64,000 nucleotides of DNA. Origin: Trileptium ribeirensis (taxonomy: Eukaryota; Nematoda; Enoplea; Enoplida; Thoracostomopsidae). Positions within the stretch are counted from its first letter, which is position 1. Every line of letters starts with the position of its first letter. Below the pieces are notes generated by a model that worked only from the letters and a program-made list of their open reading frames with translations, did no database searches and was not told the DNA's origin. A program made the position numbers and the translations under genes. Below are positions 17,601-29,646 of this stretch, piece after piece. Location: the NCBI GenBank assembly GCA_030248225.1, contig JASANE010012258.1, positions 25,477 through 89,476 on the forward strand, written 5' to 3'.

Positions 17601-18850
17601 ACATGTTTTAGAATCCTATTCGTTGAAAGACAGTACTATGAAGAAACTGCCAAGGTTTCAGTGAAATTCCTGAAAGAGAACTTAAGTTATTTGAATTCCC
17701 GCGTTTTGGTGGGCGCGATCCCTTTCAGGGTCGTCGGGCTTAAGTTTCTGACGTGGTATTTGAACGCTTTAAATATTGAATCTATAGTTCGGATCCTCCG
17801 AGAGAACCGGGTAGAATTTTAACAAATTTGCTGGGGTAATTCCTGAAATGCGCCAACTTTCTACCTAGGTGAGCTGTCTCACTCACGGAGCATTGGATCA
17901 CTACGCCTATTTAAGTTCCAACACGATATTTTAGCAGGCGGACATTGCCTATAGCACAATTGTCTTATAAATAAGGCTTACACGGGTTCCTAGCATAAAT
18001 CGATGCAAAATATTAGTGAATTCCTAGTAACAAAGCCAAAAACGAAAGGACGAACTCTCGTCCAAAGAAACCATAAAACGCATAAAATCTTGAAAACGAA
18101 CTTTGGTAAGTCCTACCTAAGACGCTCATGTGCGTGTATGACCGTGGATGATTCGGAGTACTAATCGAAACGTCTTGTTTAACCAAAATGCTTTCATGTA
18201 AAAGGTTTGTTTAACCTCGGTCAGCTCAAGGAAAATTTTCCTAACTCCTAACTCGACTCAGGGAATCGTGTAAAATTAATCGCAACGCGAGTGTCGCGCT
18301 TATTTGTGCCCTAACTCACCGACCGAGGGAGGTCCAGTACGACTTCGGCTATCTAATTAAATGAGGCGATCGGCTAACCACGACTACGTGCCTGCGGGAC
18401 AAGCTAGGACGGACGGAACTATCATGTAAACCGACGTATGGACAGGGAGTCCATGGAGACTTGTGCTTACGATTGTTCGATACAGACTGCTCGGGCCTAA
18501 CTTAAATAACTCTAACCAACGTTGACTCTAACCGAGGCTTAACCTAAGCCTCCCAGTCCATACTTACGTAGGGCGATCCTTTGACTCGGCGTCCATCGCG
18601 GGTGTCCATTCCATCGCAGAAGCATAAAAGCGTAAAGAAACAAGCCGTACCATCGCGAATAACCAGTGAAGTAAAATCAAGACATTACTAAAGCGACAGA
18701 GCCGGTCTGCAAAACGACCGAACTCTGCGCTGCCGCAGTCGTACTGAACTCTAGAGACTTTGTGCGTCTCTGCTTTTATATGAAATTTGAAAATATTTGA
18801 AATTTTGAATTTTGGGTCCGTTAGAGTGCTTATTCCGCACTTTTCTGGAA
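14690..18850 (+). repeat. Long dispersed repeat family R, copy 2, 5' part
   Basis: Collinear with 945-4250 at an offset near 13.75 kb at the start, growing to about 14.6 kb at 18250. Best-preserved matches are 14690-15360 against 945-1500 and 18230-18770 against 3600-4060. There is no long open frame. It is interrupted or extended by the tandem units at 17230-17900. The segment 15550-17200 has no named feature. Confidence 0.55.
17230..17900 (+). repeat. Diverged tandem repeat, about 158-171 bp units
   Basis: A block of the form TTTTGGTGGG..GGCC...GGTCGTCGGG, then TTTCTGAC or TTCCGACT, recurs at about 17377, 17548 and 17706, each followed by GAAGAAAC(T/A)GC and TTTC(A/G)G. Units are roughly 70-80% alike by eye. 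They sit inside family R copy 2. Confidence 0.55.
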
Positions 18851-18959
18851 ATCTGACCCCAATTTTAGGCTTTATTGTAAATATTGTTACCGGAACGAAT
18901 TCCGATCATATTTGAAAAATTTTATGTCTAAAATTTGTATAAATTTTATATAAAAAAAG

Positions 18960-19979
18960 GATTTACGACCTCAAAGTTGATATAAAACTTTAATAAACTT
19001 ATACCAAGCCTAACCAAAACTAAATTAAACTACCAAACACTGTTACTCGACACGTGAGTAAATGCCGGTACTGCACATTGCTTCAAACGTTCCGAATGTT
19101 TCTACGTGAGACTGGTGTCAGCTCGACACTGGGTCGTTTATATTATTTTAATATAGAGCTGACTGCTTCAATATTAACTTCATAGCAAACGGGAGGGGGT
19201 CGAATTTACTTACTCAAAGCAGCAAAGTTCGGTACTCGGAGGCAAATAGAAACAGCAATCCCCACACAAAACTGTACAAATTCATACAGACTTCATATCA
19301 GCGCTTACTGGACACGATCGGAGATGTACTACGTTGCATTCCTAATATAAAGCTGTATAATGTTGTGTCGATTTTATATCGAACCCTGCTGATAAGAGCA
19401 TTGTCCTTATATAAATTCTATATTAAATTTATATAAACTTCAAGTCGGCCGATGTTTACTTAAAGAATTGATGTCCTTCAATAAAATGTGCAAGTTCCAG
19501 CTTATAGACGACTACTTCCATACTCAGCCGCTTTTAAGTGCATCAGTACATCAATAGACCACTCAAATTAAGTTTCCCTATTAACTTAATATCAAATTCA
19601 TTGTTTACTTTAATGGAAACATCACTTGTATATCGAAAGTACGCCCTTATACGAGTTTATACATATATATGTGGCCAGTGTTCGTGTGAAGGAAACGTAG
19701 CTTGTGTAAACAAAACAAAAGAAAGCAAGCGCAAAGGGTAAAAAGAGGGTGGGGGTTCCTGGGGAATGGCCAGAGTGCCAAAAGAGTCTCGGACACGGAC
19801 TCAGCCAGTCCGTCCGAGCAAAACAATATGTAACAGGACCGTATTCGGTCCACAGGGGGAATAGACTCTTGGGGGAGGGTCCATGCCAAATTTTTCTCCG
19901 GGTAGGGTGTTTTAAACGGTTCCCCTGGGCACGGGGTATAGTTTTCTGGGGTGTTCTATATATATTTGGGGCAGTCTTG
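18960..19979. other. No gene recognised
   Basis: Intronic AT-rich sequence with TATAAATTTTATATAAA-like words up to 19460, then a G-rich segment (19740-19990). No family resemblance in any frame; it probably belongs to family R copy 2. Confidence 0.45.
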
Positions 19980-22500
19980 ACAAAGGGATTCTAATGAGGG
20001 GTTATACGCCGGTCGTGGCGTTATTTCTAAAATTTTCGTATGAGCGGGTATTTAAAAGTGGGCACAGCGGGACCGGTACGGGCTCAAAATAAAGCCGGTG
20101 TTTTGGGGAACCCAATGATACCCTATATATAATTTTATGTTTAATATCCGTTGAGTTATTTAGATAATTGTATTTTACTGGCTTACATACTTACATATTT
20201 GCTCCTAAGTCCGTGGATCCGGGTCGGATCTCCACGAAACCGGTCTCTTTCGAAAGACCGTAAAATTTCCTATAAAGAAATGTTGAGTACGAAATTTTGG
20301 AGTTCCCAACGGTTCCGGAGTTATGGGCCGGAGCAGATGCTTTTAACACCAAATTTTCCTAAATTTCTAAGTTTTACTTCTTATCACATCCAGCGAGATT
20401 GAACGCTGGTAAATAATATTTCATTTATCATCACAAATTACCAGTGTGCTTTTAAGACTTCAACACTGGTAAACTTGATAACCGGCGGTTTCACTTAAAA
20501 ATTTCGGAAAATTTGCTCGTTTGCTGTTCGCTTTCGAGCGAGCAGCCATATTTTTGTGGTCCTCATTCGTGAGGACGGTCGTGACGGGTCTCCGTCACGG
20601 CCAGCTATTCCAACGACAATCTGTAACTCGTTTCGAGGTCCTACCATTCGGGGTAGGGCAATTCCTACGTAGATGCTTATTCTGGGTTCAGCGAGGGAAT
20701 CGTACCGTCCTAAAATTCTCGACAAATCGTGTATGGCAAGGGCTCGCCATACTCACATTCTGCTCCTATAAAATACCAGTTTGCTTGCGTAAAATCCCTA
20801 AAATTCCTCCTAAAATTATCCCAAATAACTTAAAAGTTACAACAATACAACAAGGTATGACAAACATGGTACATAAAGTCATGGTAAAATGCAGGCGCTT
20901 TTATGCCCTGATCAATCAAATAAAATAGTACAATTGTAGCACAACATTATCATGAAACGGTATACAATGACATCAATAGGGCGGCGCTTTTATGGCCTCT
21001 TATAATTACAAAGAGCGGTATGAATACAGTACAGCAAATATATACACATATATCTGGTTAACAATTCATGTCCCAGTCAGTTTGCTGGATTTGTGCCTGA
21101 AAATATGTATGAGCAACAACATCGATTCTAACGGTACACAATTATATGATACGATCCTGATAATAGACATTGAACACGTGCCTTTATGGCCATCCAAAGT
21201 ATAACAATAACAATGATAATGATACGTAAGTCAAATATATATATCAATGATGCCTTTATGGCCAACGATACCATAGAAAATTCATGACATTGCCAATGTT
21301 TTCCAAGGCGTGCGTTTCGGGCACTACAAGCGATATGTATATAGATGGATATAGATATTTGTATATATACGGCAACAATTCCCTGACGATTATCCATCCC
21401 TAAAATATTAATAACGATACCCATCTTGATCAAAACAATGTCGGCGGCGCAGGCCGAAATACTGAAAATACGAGTCGGTTACATAGCGGGACTCCTTGAA
21501 CCTAATTATTCCGGACTCGTGTTGTTTACCTATATATATATATGTTGCTATTGAATTTGTTCAGATTACGTACATATATACCTTGATTTCAGTTCTGTTT
21601 CAATTATCTACATATATACCCAGTGATTTCTGACTTGTTGTAATTACGTACTTATATAACTGTATTGATCTTACGAGTTATCTCAATTACTGGTTTACGT
21701 ATACACGGTGGTTCATGGTTTGTGCCAGTTAGGCAGTCTACATATGAGGTGACAACAGGGCTTTGTAGTCGATGGTCACATATATAGAGGAACTCGGTTT
21801 ATATGTTTGCGTGCGCCAAGAGGCGATTAATTGGTTCTACTTACATAAACGTACATATTGTAATGCGACGGTGGGTTCCTCACCCTTTTGGGCTATTCCC
21901 GTCGGGTGTCCCAGATCAGGGAAACTCTGGTGGCTGAATTCAGAAATGTTGGCCACTATACATGTGGTCAGGATTATTGGGGAACTCAACTAAATGTTGA
22001 CCATTACACTATGAACATGATTTTTGGTATTCGGAAAAATGTTGTCCATTACACTGTGGACAGGATTTTTTGGTATTCGGAAAAATGTCCATTATACTGT
22101 GGACATAATTATTGGTGGTCGAAAAAATGTTGACCATTGCACTGTGGTTAGAATTATTGTTAGTCAGTGAAAAGTTGACCATCATCGTGTGGTCAAGATT
22201 ATGGGTTTTCGATAAAAGTTTGCCATTAGGCCGTGGTCAGGATAATCCACCTCGTAACGATCCGTATGGATCTGTTACATTTGTAAGATCGTCGGGCTAC
22301 ATTTTGCATAACACATTTTTGGCACTTCATGACGTTCGACCTCATAATCAAACAACGAATGGACAGACGCTGACAGTCTTTTTTCAGTAAAACCTGTACT
22401 GGTTACGATTATCGTTATATAGCATTTTTGGTGCTAGTGCACTTAGACGTTATTTACCAGCGTATGCAAGCTGCCAGATTTGACCTAGGTCGGGGGGGGG
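19980..22500 (+). repeat. Family R, copy 2, 3' part with about 40-50 bp subrepeats
   Basis: Includes the GTTATGGGCCGGA landmark (about 20321), the GCCTTTATGGCC blocks at 20990-21270, the tail matched at 1-250, and seven or so imperfect units at 21940-22245 of the form AATGTTG(A/G)CCATTACACTGTGG(A/T)CAGGATTATT. It then has CTCGTAACGATCCGTATGGA (22253) and a GTCGGGCTACATTTT block. The unit array reappears reverse-complemented at 41740-42010. It is the most complete copy of the family's end. Confidence 0.65.
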
Positions 22501-22610
22501 AGGGGGGCTACATGTCACGAAAAATTTTTTCGGGAGCTTGACGCTTGCTTCAGAGTCGATTCTTACTCTCAAGTTTTTACGGAAAAATTAGCAAATATCA
22601 ATGGATCACA

Positions 22611-22940
22611 GGGAAATGAAAACAGAGGGCACAGAGGTCCACCATACCTCATTGTGACCGTCGGAACCCCTATTATTACACCTCACAGCGACATTAAATT
22701 TCCTTCCAAAAGACTGGTGGTGTGGGCCAAAAGGTGCCGATGTAGCCCCCCGACCAAAATGACATGGTTTCGTGAAATGAAAACAGAGGGCACAGAGGTC
22801 CACCATACCTCATTGTGACCGTCGGAACGATTATTATTACACCTCACAGCGACATTAAATTTCCTTCCAAAAGACTGGTGGTGTGGGCCAAAAGGTGCCG
22901 ATGTAGCCCCCCCGACCAAAATGACATGGTTTCGTGAAAC
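22611..22940. repeat. Two-copy tandem repeat, 160-bp unit
   Basis: GAAATGAAAACAGAGGGCAC starts at 22613 and again at 22773. The copies are nearly identical across the unit, which includes a CCCCCGACCAAAATGACATG block. The high identity shows a recent duplication. Open frames through it are repeat artefacts. Confidence 0.85.
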
Positions 22941-22959
22941 GACCCATACATAAAACATT

Positions 22960-24336
22960 CTTCATAACCTGTACGCAATACATAACCAAGATACTGAAGA
23001 CAGACTATATTCTGGTAATCCGGTTCATTGAAACTTAAATCTAATCTTAAACCATATGTGTCGCAGCTCCGTTGATTTAGGGGGTAGACGGTCGGGTGGG
23101 GGTTGGGTGTTAGACCTCCCGACATTTTTGCCAATTTACCCCAATTTTCTGCAAGCCTTCGCCGCCGGGGGGTGGTGGTTGCGGAGCCTTCAAGTGGCGA
23201 AAAATATTGTTTGAGGGGGTCCGACCCATTCCCCCATTGAAAACAGCTGCAAAGACATGCAGTACTCGTGCTGGACTATAGCTAACCAACCTATCCTAAT
23301 CAGCGTAACGGAATACCAATACATATACCATTCTTGATGCCGTGCGCTCAGTGTCATATCCTAACAAATGAAAACTCACTACCATATCGAAAATCTGGTT
23401 CGTCGACCGTAAAGCCTTTGAAACCCCATGGAAAGGCATAGTACAGTCAAGTTGGAGTACTATAGATAGCGAAACCATCGTGTTCAGCGTAATTGATAAG
23501 GTAGTACAGACTCGTTGTAAGGTAAAAAGATGCAATAATATGCCGAAATTTGAAAAATCAATATTTCTGCAAAGGGTGGACGAAGCATATTCAGGACTAC
23601 AGCTGCCCACGGAGTGGGCACAAAAATTTGGATCAGCAAAGTTGTACATCTCCATGTGGCCAAATTTGGCGAAAACACTTGTCTTTTTCCCGAACCTGTT
23701 CGTGTTTAACTAAAGGGTGCATCCTCATCACTTATACTATCGAATAAAAAATTCTCTAAATCCACCCACCCGAAAATGAGGTATTCGTGGCAGAAGAGAA
23801 AACACGTTTTCACGATCTTTCTCCCTAGCGCCTTCAGTGGAAACTCCGGTCGCTCCATTTTAAATATATAGGTATTTAGTGGCTTTACTTTTTGGTCAGT
23901 ATTCTGCTACCGAGATGTATATCCGATACGAAATGTTTCTATCTATCAATTTTTGCAGCTAAACTATTGTATCTCGGATATCCTAGGCTATTGGTTTGTC
24001 CAAAACTGACATAACAATACTTTTACGTTTTCAATTAGGATGATAACGGATTACTCTGGTAATGCTCAGCATTAAATAATTTATTGCTTTATTATGATGG
24101 TTTATTAGCAACCTAAGTTGGAAACAACTAGAAAAATTACCTTTTATTAACCATTGAGTTAAAATTATTAGGACACGTCAAACATTCGTCTGCTACTGCT
24201 GCGTTAGCTTTCAGCGTATAATCGGTATATGATAGCACGGCGTTCGAATTCACGGGAATAATATACTACAATAGCAGAAACCAGTGATATTCTGCACCTA
24301 ATCGTTTCCTCCGATAACGAGTATAGTTAATTTCAT
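22960..24336. repeat. Dispersed repeat fragments shared with 47870-48980
   Basis: Shared words with 48060-48980 in the same orientation include ATACTGAAGACAGAC, GGTAAAAAGATGCAA, TTTCTGCAAAGGGTGGACGA and a terminal CGCCTTCAGTGGAAACTCCG block (23830). A reverse-oriented relative is at 33720-34150. No coding content is identifiable. Confidence 0.5.
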
Positions 24337-24512
24337 GATCACGTGATACACTGGAGACCCTGATGCAATAATGATGACGTAATATGTATTTGACACGTAA
24401 CTATGCTGATGTAACTATTACATCAGGCTGATGCAACACATTGCATCAGCCTGAGTGGGTGTTTCCTGGTTACTTAAATCATGAAACCATCTTGTTTAGT
24501 TCACTTGTAATT
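24337..24512 (+). repeat. 5' LTR of the gypsy element
   Basis: Matches 27889-28069 throughout with roughly 14 differences. It contains two hairpin-forming palindromes: GATGTAACTATTACATC, and a perfect 13-bp stem beginning CAGGCTGATGCAA with loop CACA. In the 3' LTR the second stem is partly degraded. Confidence 0.85.
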
Positions 24513-24660
24513 TTGGTTGTCATTCATGGTTCCAGCATTAAAATTCGTGTTTTTATTATGACTCATAAAATTACAACAGAGCCAGTTGGCGATCAGGTTG
24601 TTTTCAAAGATTTCAACGATTTTTTCTCATCCGTCTCCTGCTTTGCCTCGTCATGTCCGA

Positions 24661-25480
24661 GATCGGGTAAATGCTGCAGTTGTTTCAACAACAAATGGCA
24701 GCCCAATAACAACAGCACCAGGAACGAGTGGCGCTGCTGCAGGAGCAAATCCGCCAACTGGTCGAGAGCCTCCGATGTTCAAGCAAGCCCGAATCAAATC
24801 GTGTGGCAATCCCGGGGTTTTCGCCTTTCGATCCGACATCCGAATTGTGGAACGATTACTTTGTCTAGTTCAACACTTTCGTGGGAGCCCACTCCATCCC
24901 ACCCGAACGTCAAGCCCAGGTCTTCCTGACGAATGAATCCGCTTCAATCTGCAAGACGCTGTGTAATCTGGCCGTCCAGCAGGCGCCTTGTGAACAAATA
25001 AACGACTTGACTATTAACCAGATCGGCAACTTCATGTGGGATCAATTAGACCCCAAACCATATGTTGTCCGCTAGCAGTTCAAGTTTTGGTCCGAGATGC
25101 AACGCAAACAGGGCAGAGCAACACAAGAACTGGCCGCCCGCATTCGACAAAAAGCGGTCACGTGCTATTTTCGTCGATCAAGGTCCCACAGGACGAGGCG
25201 CTCCACACGCAGTTCTTTTGTTCGGTGGGCAAAGAGGCCGTCCTCAAGGCGTTTGTTCAAAGTCCCCGATCACGAGCTGTCGTTTGGGATGGGCATTTCA
25301 CTTGCCCTCGAAACGGAGGACGCAGCTCGGGTAGCCGGAGCACGATCGGAATTGGTTCTCGCGCTCAAGCCGGACCCATCAACAGTCAATCGATCGAATC
25401 GGACCCTAGTTTAAATCAACAGAGGGTCAAAGGTTTCCATTCCCAGAGGACCGTGCGGTCGATCCAATAGCAGGGGCGTT
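24661..25480 (+). pseudogene. gag-like region, frameshifted
   Basis: A Gln-rich start is followed by a stretch with FDPTSELWNDYF and QAQVFLTNESASICKTL, typical of the gag of K02A2.6-type gypsy elements. The frame changes near 24670, 24850 and 25180 and a stop falls at 25074, so no intact product is possible. A nucleocapsid knuckle is suggested by Cys/His codons near 25480-25520 but is not intact. Confidence 0.7.
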
Positions 25481-25531
25481 GACTGTCCGCACGAAGGTAG
25501 AAAGTGTCACTATTGCTGGATCACGGGTCAT

Positions 25532-27120
25532 ATGAAAATGAAGAGAGGTGTCCGGAAGAAAACCCAGGAAGCAAGCGCATCCGTCAAGGCGATCCAATCA
25601 ATCGACACCGTCAAGGTGGTCAATTCGATCCCTCAATTAATGGAGCTGGTTCAAATCAATGGCAAGTCGTTCAGCTTCGAAGTCGATACCGGTGCCGGCG
25701 ACAACTGCACCGAACAAGGACGGAATTTCAAGTCGAGTCTGACATCACCAACCCAACGAAACGGCGACAGGTGACCTTTTCCAGTCAAAGGAGCATTCAA
25801 GGCGTCTGTGGCGCTTCCAGGTTTACCAGTCAATCGATCGAATCCGGGCCCAGGCGGGAGCCTCCAAACATTGTGCCAACATCTATGTTCCGAGTTTCCC
25901 GATGTATTTAAACCCGTGCTCGGGTGTCTCAAAGGCCTTCAATTCGAGGTCAAGTTGAAACCATGGGTCCGCTCAATCTTCTGCAAACCCGATCCCGTAC
26001 CGTTAGCGATCACCGACGACCTCAGCTAAGCGTACGACGCCGGCATTACCCGAGGTGTTTGTGTGGAAGTCGACAAGTTTCAACAGTTATAGAATACCAG
26101 TCGTTCCGATTCGAAAGCCAAAATCTTCAGGTGAATCCAACATTTTGGGGACTATTCCGTGACTGTTAATCCCCAACTCGAAGATCGTCGACACCTGCTG
26201 CCGCTTTCAGATGACATGATGCCTAAGCTTGGCGCCGGTACTGCTTTAGCAAGATAGACTTGGCCGACGCGTATAACCAGGTTGAACTAGGCCCAGAAAG
26301 CCAAAAGAAGCTGGCTGTCAGCACTCACCGAGGAGTATCGCTACAGTTACGTTTACCATTTGGAATCAAGTCAGTTCCTAGTTACTTCCAGCAAACCATG
26401 CCGACCTCAACGGAGTCGCCATGTATTTGGACCACATCCTTATTAGCGGCGAAGATACAGAGAGTCATCTCAATAACCTCCAACATCTACTACAACTTCT
26501 CAATGACAAAGGCTTCCGGTGCCGACTGAAGAAATGCACACTTGCCCAAGACGAAATGCAATACCTTGGTTTCAAGCGCTCCCGAGCTGACGTCTCCAAA
26601 AGTCTTAAAGTAGACGCAGTACAACAAATGCCTGCACCCCACGATGTATCCTCGTTGCATAGTTTCCTCGGGTCGATCCAACTCTACGTCGTTTTCAACG
26701 CCATTTGGCAACTGTCACAGAACCGCTCAACCGACTTCGTCAGAAACATACACCTCGGCGCAGAGGACCAGAACAGCAAGCGGTCTTCGACAAGTTGAAT
26801 ACGATGTTGGCGATCGACGTCGTTTTGGCCCACTTCGACCTCGTCCAAATGCTGGGATCTCCTGCGACACGTCAAATGTTTAGAAATGGGAGCAGTTTTG
26901 TTCCATCGATACCACGATGCATGTGAGCTGCCGATTGCAAAAAGTTGACGAAAACTCAAAAACGCTGCAGCCAAGTTTATAAGGAGGCGTTGGCTATTGT
27001 CTTTGCCTTCTACAAGTTTCATCAGTACATCTGTGGCTGGAAATTCATACCGGTAACTAACACAAGCCCCTCATCGCGATGTTTGGTCCTCATCAGCCTC
27101 CTCCAGCCATGGCGACAAAC
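25532..27120 (+). pseudogene. pol region: protease, reverse transcriptase, RNase H, broken
   Basis: The frame from 25532 contains SFEVDTGAGDN, the retropepsin-type active site. The frame from 26260 contains ADAYNQVELGPESQ, and that from 26421 YLDHILISGEDTESHL, the reverse transcriptase catalytic block with the second Asp of the usual YLDD replaced by His. From 26970, KEALAIVFAFYKFHQYICG is the RNase H-connected segment. These lie in different frames and are separated by stops, so the polymerase is inactive. Confidence 0.8.
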
Positions 27121-27888
27121 CGATTGGAGATAGGCTACGATCCTTCATCAATATTACTATGATATTGATTATCGAAAGACAACCGATCACGGAAATGCGC
27201 ATGTACTCAGTCGATTGCCAGCCAGCGATGACGTTGATTTCGATAGAACGGAAGTTGTAGCCGATATGGGATATGGCGTACACCATCCAGACAATGGACC
27301 GGCAACTACGTTCCGCCGACAGCCAAGCCATGGTCAAATGGTCTGCATCGTAGTGCCATTGGTAATGAGGTACACCAGGGAAGGTTGGCTCCGCGATACC
27401 GTCTCGGGAGCCCATGCGGCCCAATGTCGGCAATGCAAAACGACCAATTTTGACAACAATCCCACGGTGGTCGGAAAGGTGTACAAATCTGGAACGCCGT
27501 GCCATTCTCTTTATTGTGCTTCTTGCCATGACAAGGATCCGCGATGGGTTCCTGGCTATCATCATCAACACAGTGGGAGCCAGCACTGTCAACGTTTGCG
27601 TGATTCCACATGGTCCCGCACGACTGCGACACATCGAACAACTGCGGCCACGATACGGGGTACAAGAGGAGGCCGATACCAGAGAAGTACATTTTGGCAT
27701 AAATCGTTTCCAACGATTCCAGAAGTTGAACGACACACTCCACCAGTAAAGATCAACGCAGACTCCCGGTCAGCAACGAATGCGAAATACACAATGCGAG
27801 GCGCTTCAAGCGAACTCACAAGTCGGTCACCTGTCCCACATGTGCCTAGGCCTGACGTTGGGATCTTTTGATGGTCGGAAGGTGTCGC

Positions 27889-28069
27889 GATCACGTGATA
27901 CACTGAAGAACGTGATGCAATAATGATGACGTAATATGTATATGACACGTAGATATGCTGATGTAACTATTACATCAGGCTGATGCAATGTATTGTATCA
28001 GCCTGAGTGGGTGATTCCTGTTACTTAAATCATGAAACCATCTTGCTTACTTCACTTGTTAATGTAATT
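27889..28069 (+). repeat. 3' LTR of the gypsy element
   Basis: Partner of the repeat at 24337-24512, beginning at the same GATCACGTGATACACTG word and ending near TTCACTTGTTAATGTAATT. No clear polypurine tract is seen just upstream, where GGTCGGAAGGTG is the nearest candidate. Confidence 0.82.
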
Positions 28070-28785
28070 GCCAATTGAAATAGGTTAGTTTACTATAGAC
28101 TGTCGCGTGACATTCATACGTACGGTAAAGCAGTAAAACAATTTAGTATTAAATTGTATTTTACTGTTTGTAATGTGATATCGCTTGTGTTTGGGATCTG
28201 CATGCTAAGTTGCTTTAGACCTAACATTGGTCAATACCAAGTCGAGTCACATTGTTACACGTGGCAGACGTCAATTCGTACTAGCTGAGATTCTTCTATT
28301 ACTAGAGGTCTAACATAAAGTGGTTCATCTAAAGCTAGAGCTACCAAACTTATGCTATCCAACACTGACTTAGTTTACGTGGTAATTATATCTGTTTTGG
28401 ATTTATCCGTTTTGTGCAGGCACTTTGTAGTTCAAAATGAATTAACGGCTTTTGCATAATGACTCGAAACATGGTCGGTGAAATTTTTAAGTTGAAACTA
28501 TAGTTTACTGTCATTGCTTACATATTGCAAGTTTGAATACCAAGATTCCACGCCTTGTCAATACTACTACTGCTTAGAAACAAGCCCCAAACGGTACTAG
28601 ACGACCAAAATAGTGTTTAAATAAACTTATAGCTTTTTCAGAAGGAGGGCCGTCGTAATCTGATGGAATAGCCGCATGGGAGAGTTGCCACTATGAGTAA
28701 AATTTTAATTTGTTTAAATCTATTACTGTACCAGTCAACTCAGCGACAAACTAGCCTATAGTAGTACTAACTGTCCTTGGTATAT
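28070..28785. other. NSUN2 intron, nothing recognised
   Basis: AT-rich sequence without repeat landmarks or exon-like stretches. Confidence 0.5.
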
Positions 28786-29558
28786 AATTGAATTCGAGTG
28801 GAACGAGAATTTTCAATTTTGGCTCTGGAGGGGGGTTGAAGAGGTCCTGTCTGTGTGTGTTTGTCGCACCTGGATCTCGATAACTGTTGTGCCGATTTTG
28901 ATGCACTATAGCTCATTCGAACCGCAATGGTCGATTTAGGTGTAGTGACGGAGCCCTATTTTTGTTTTTTCCCGTGGGAAAAGTTATGGGGCAAAATGAC
29001 GTCATTTTAGCCCATTTTTCTGGCACCCCCTCCAGTTTTTGCGACTTTTATCAATAAGTAAACGAGGTATCCGCACACTAATAGGCTTTTTCCATGTAGC
29101 TTTACCAGGGCTTTCCAATGATATATAACAAGTTTTTCAACTACTTCCCAATCTGGAGTCTATAAGCTTATAGTTGGCGCCAAATTTCATATTTGGTGAA
29201 AAGTCGTGGGAAATCCACCTAAATGTGTGTTTTTTGTTGCTTTTAGTGTCTTATATGGGGTTTTCTGGGCAGATAAACTCATTGCAAGTGTTAAAAATAT
29301 TGTTGGGCAAATATTTTTTACACTTCTGGTTCATACTTGGCATTAAAAATGACGTTTTCGAAATTTTTGGTGAGAAGTCGTGGGAAAAGCACCTGAATGT
29401 TTCTTTATTGTTGGTTTTACTGTCGGATATGGGGTTATCTGGGCCGACAAGCTCATTACAAGTGTCAAAAATATTGTGTGGCAAATATTTTTCACACTTC
29501 TGCTTCGGGGGATTGTTCTCACCACTCGAATTCTGGCTCGCAAGCGAGCTTCACTAGT
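28786..29558 (+). mobile_element. MITE-like element with GAATTCGAGTGG ends, copy 2
   Basis: Same ends as 4777-5693 (AATTGAATTCGAGTGG at the start; CCACTCGAATTCTGGCTCGC to ACTAGT at the end). It carries an internal tandem duplication: the segment GGTGAAAAGTCGTGGGAAA and about 170 bp after it is repeated from 29369 (GGTGAGAAGTCGTGGGAAAA). Its end lies 29 bp upstream of NSUN2 exon C, so the branch-point region of that acceptor abuts or lies in the element. Confidence 0.78.
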
Positions 29559-29587
29559 TGTAGATTTATTAGTATGGTATCTTGCAG

Positions 29588-29646
29588 GAGAATGGCTCGA
29601 TACCGTTTGTGGAGTATGATCGAATCTTATGTGATGTTCCATGCAG
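29588..29646 (+). CDS. NSUN2: NSUN2 exon C (DVPCS catalytic motif)
   Basis: A 59-nt exon between ATCTTGCAG and CAG|GTATGT. It reads ENGSIPFVEYDRILCDVPCS, the last Ser being completed by the next exon. DVPCS is motif IV of m5C RNA methyltransferases; its Cys is the residue that helps release the product. Phase 0 at the start matches exon B and phase 2 at the end matches exon D. Confidence 0.95.

Larger units (their letters stand above)
24337..28069 (+). mobile_element. Decayed Ty3/gypsy LTR retrotransposon
   Basis: A 3.7-kb element bounded by two similar direct repeats of about 176 bp and carrying, in order, gag-like, protease, reverse transcriptase and RNase H segments, all on the + strand. 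The order and the residues seen point to the animal gypsy group often annotated as K02A2.6-like. Several frameshifts and in-frame stops and a very degraded 3' third (27110-27860, where an integrase would be) show it is dead. LTR divergence, about 8% by eye, says the insertion is not recent. It sits sense-oriented in an NSUN2 intron. Exact LTR ends and target duplication are unclear because GATCACG is shared just outside the expected TG. Confidence 0.88.

Noticed and set aside
22606..23134. Three overlapping - strand frames sharing a repeated HHQSFGRKFNVAVRCNN-like stretch.
   Set aside because: The similarity comes from the 160-bp DNA duplication; there are no start context, splice or family signals.
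27215..27871. A 218-residue + strand frame and a 221-residue - strand frame near the gypsy 3' end.
   Set aside because: Low-complexity codon use and no integrase motifs in either; the region is the decayed 3' third of the retrotransposon.
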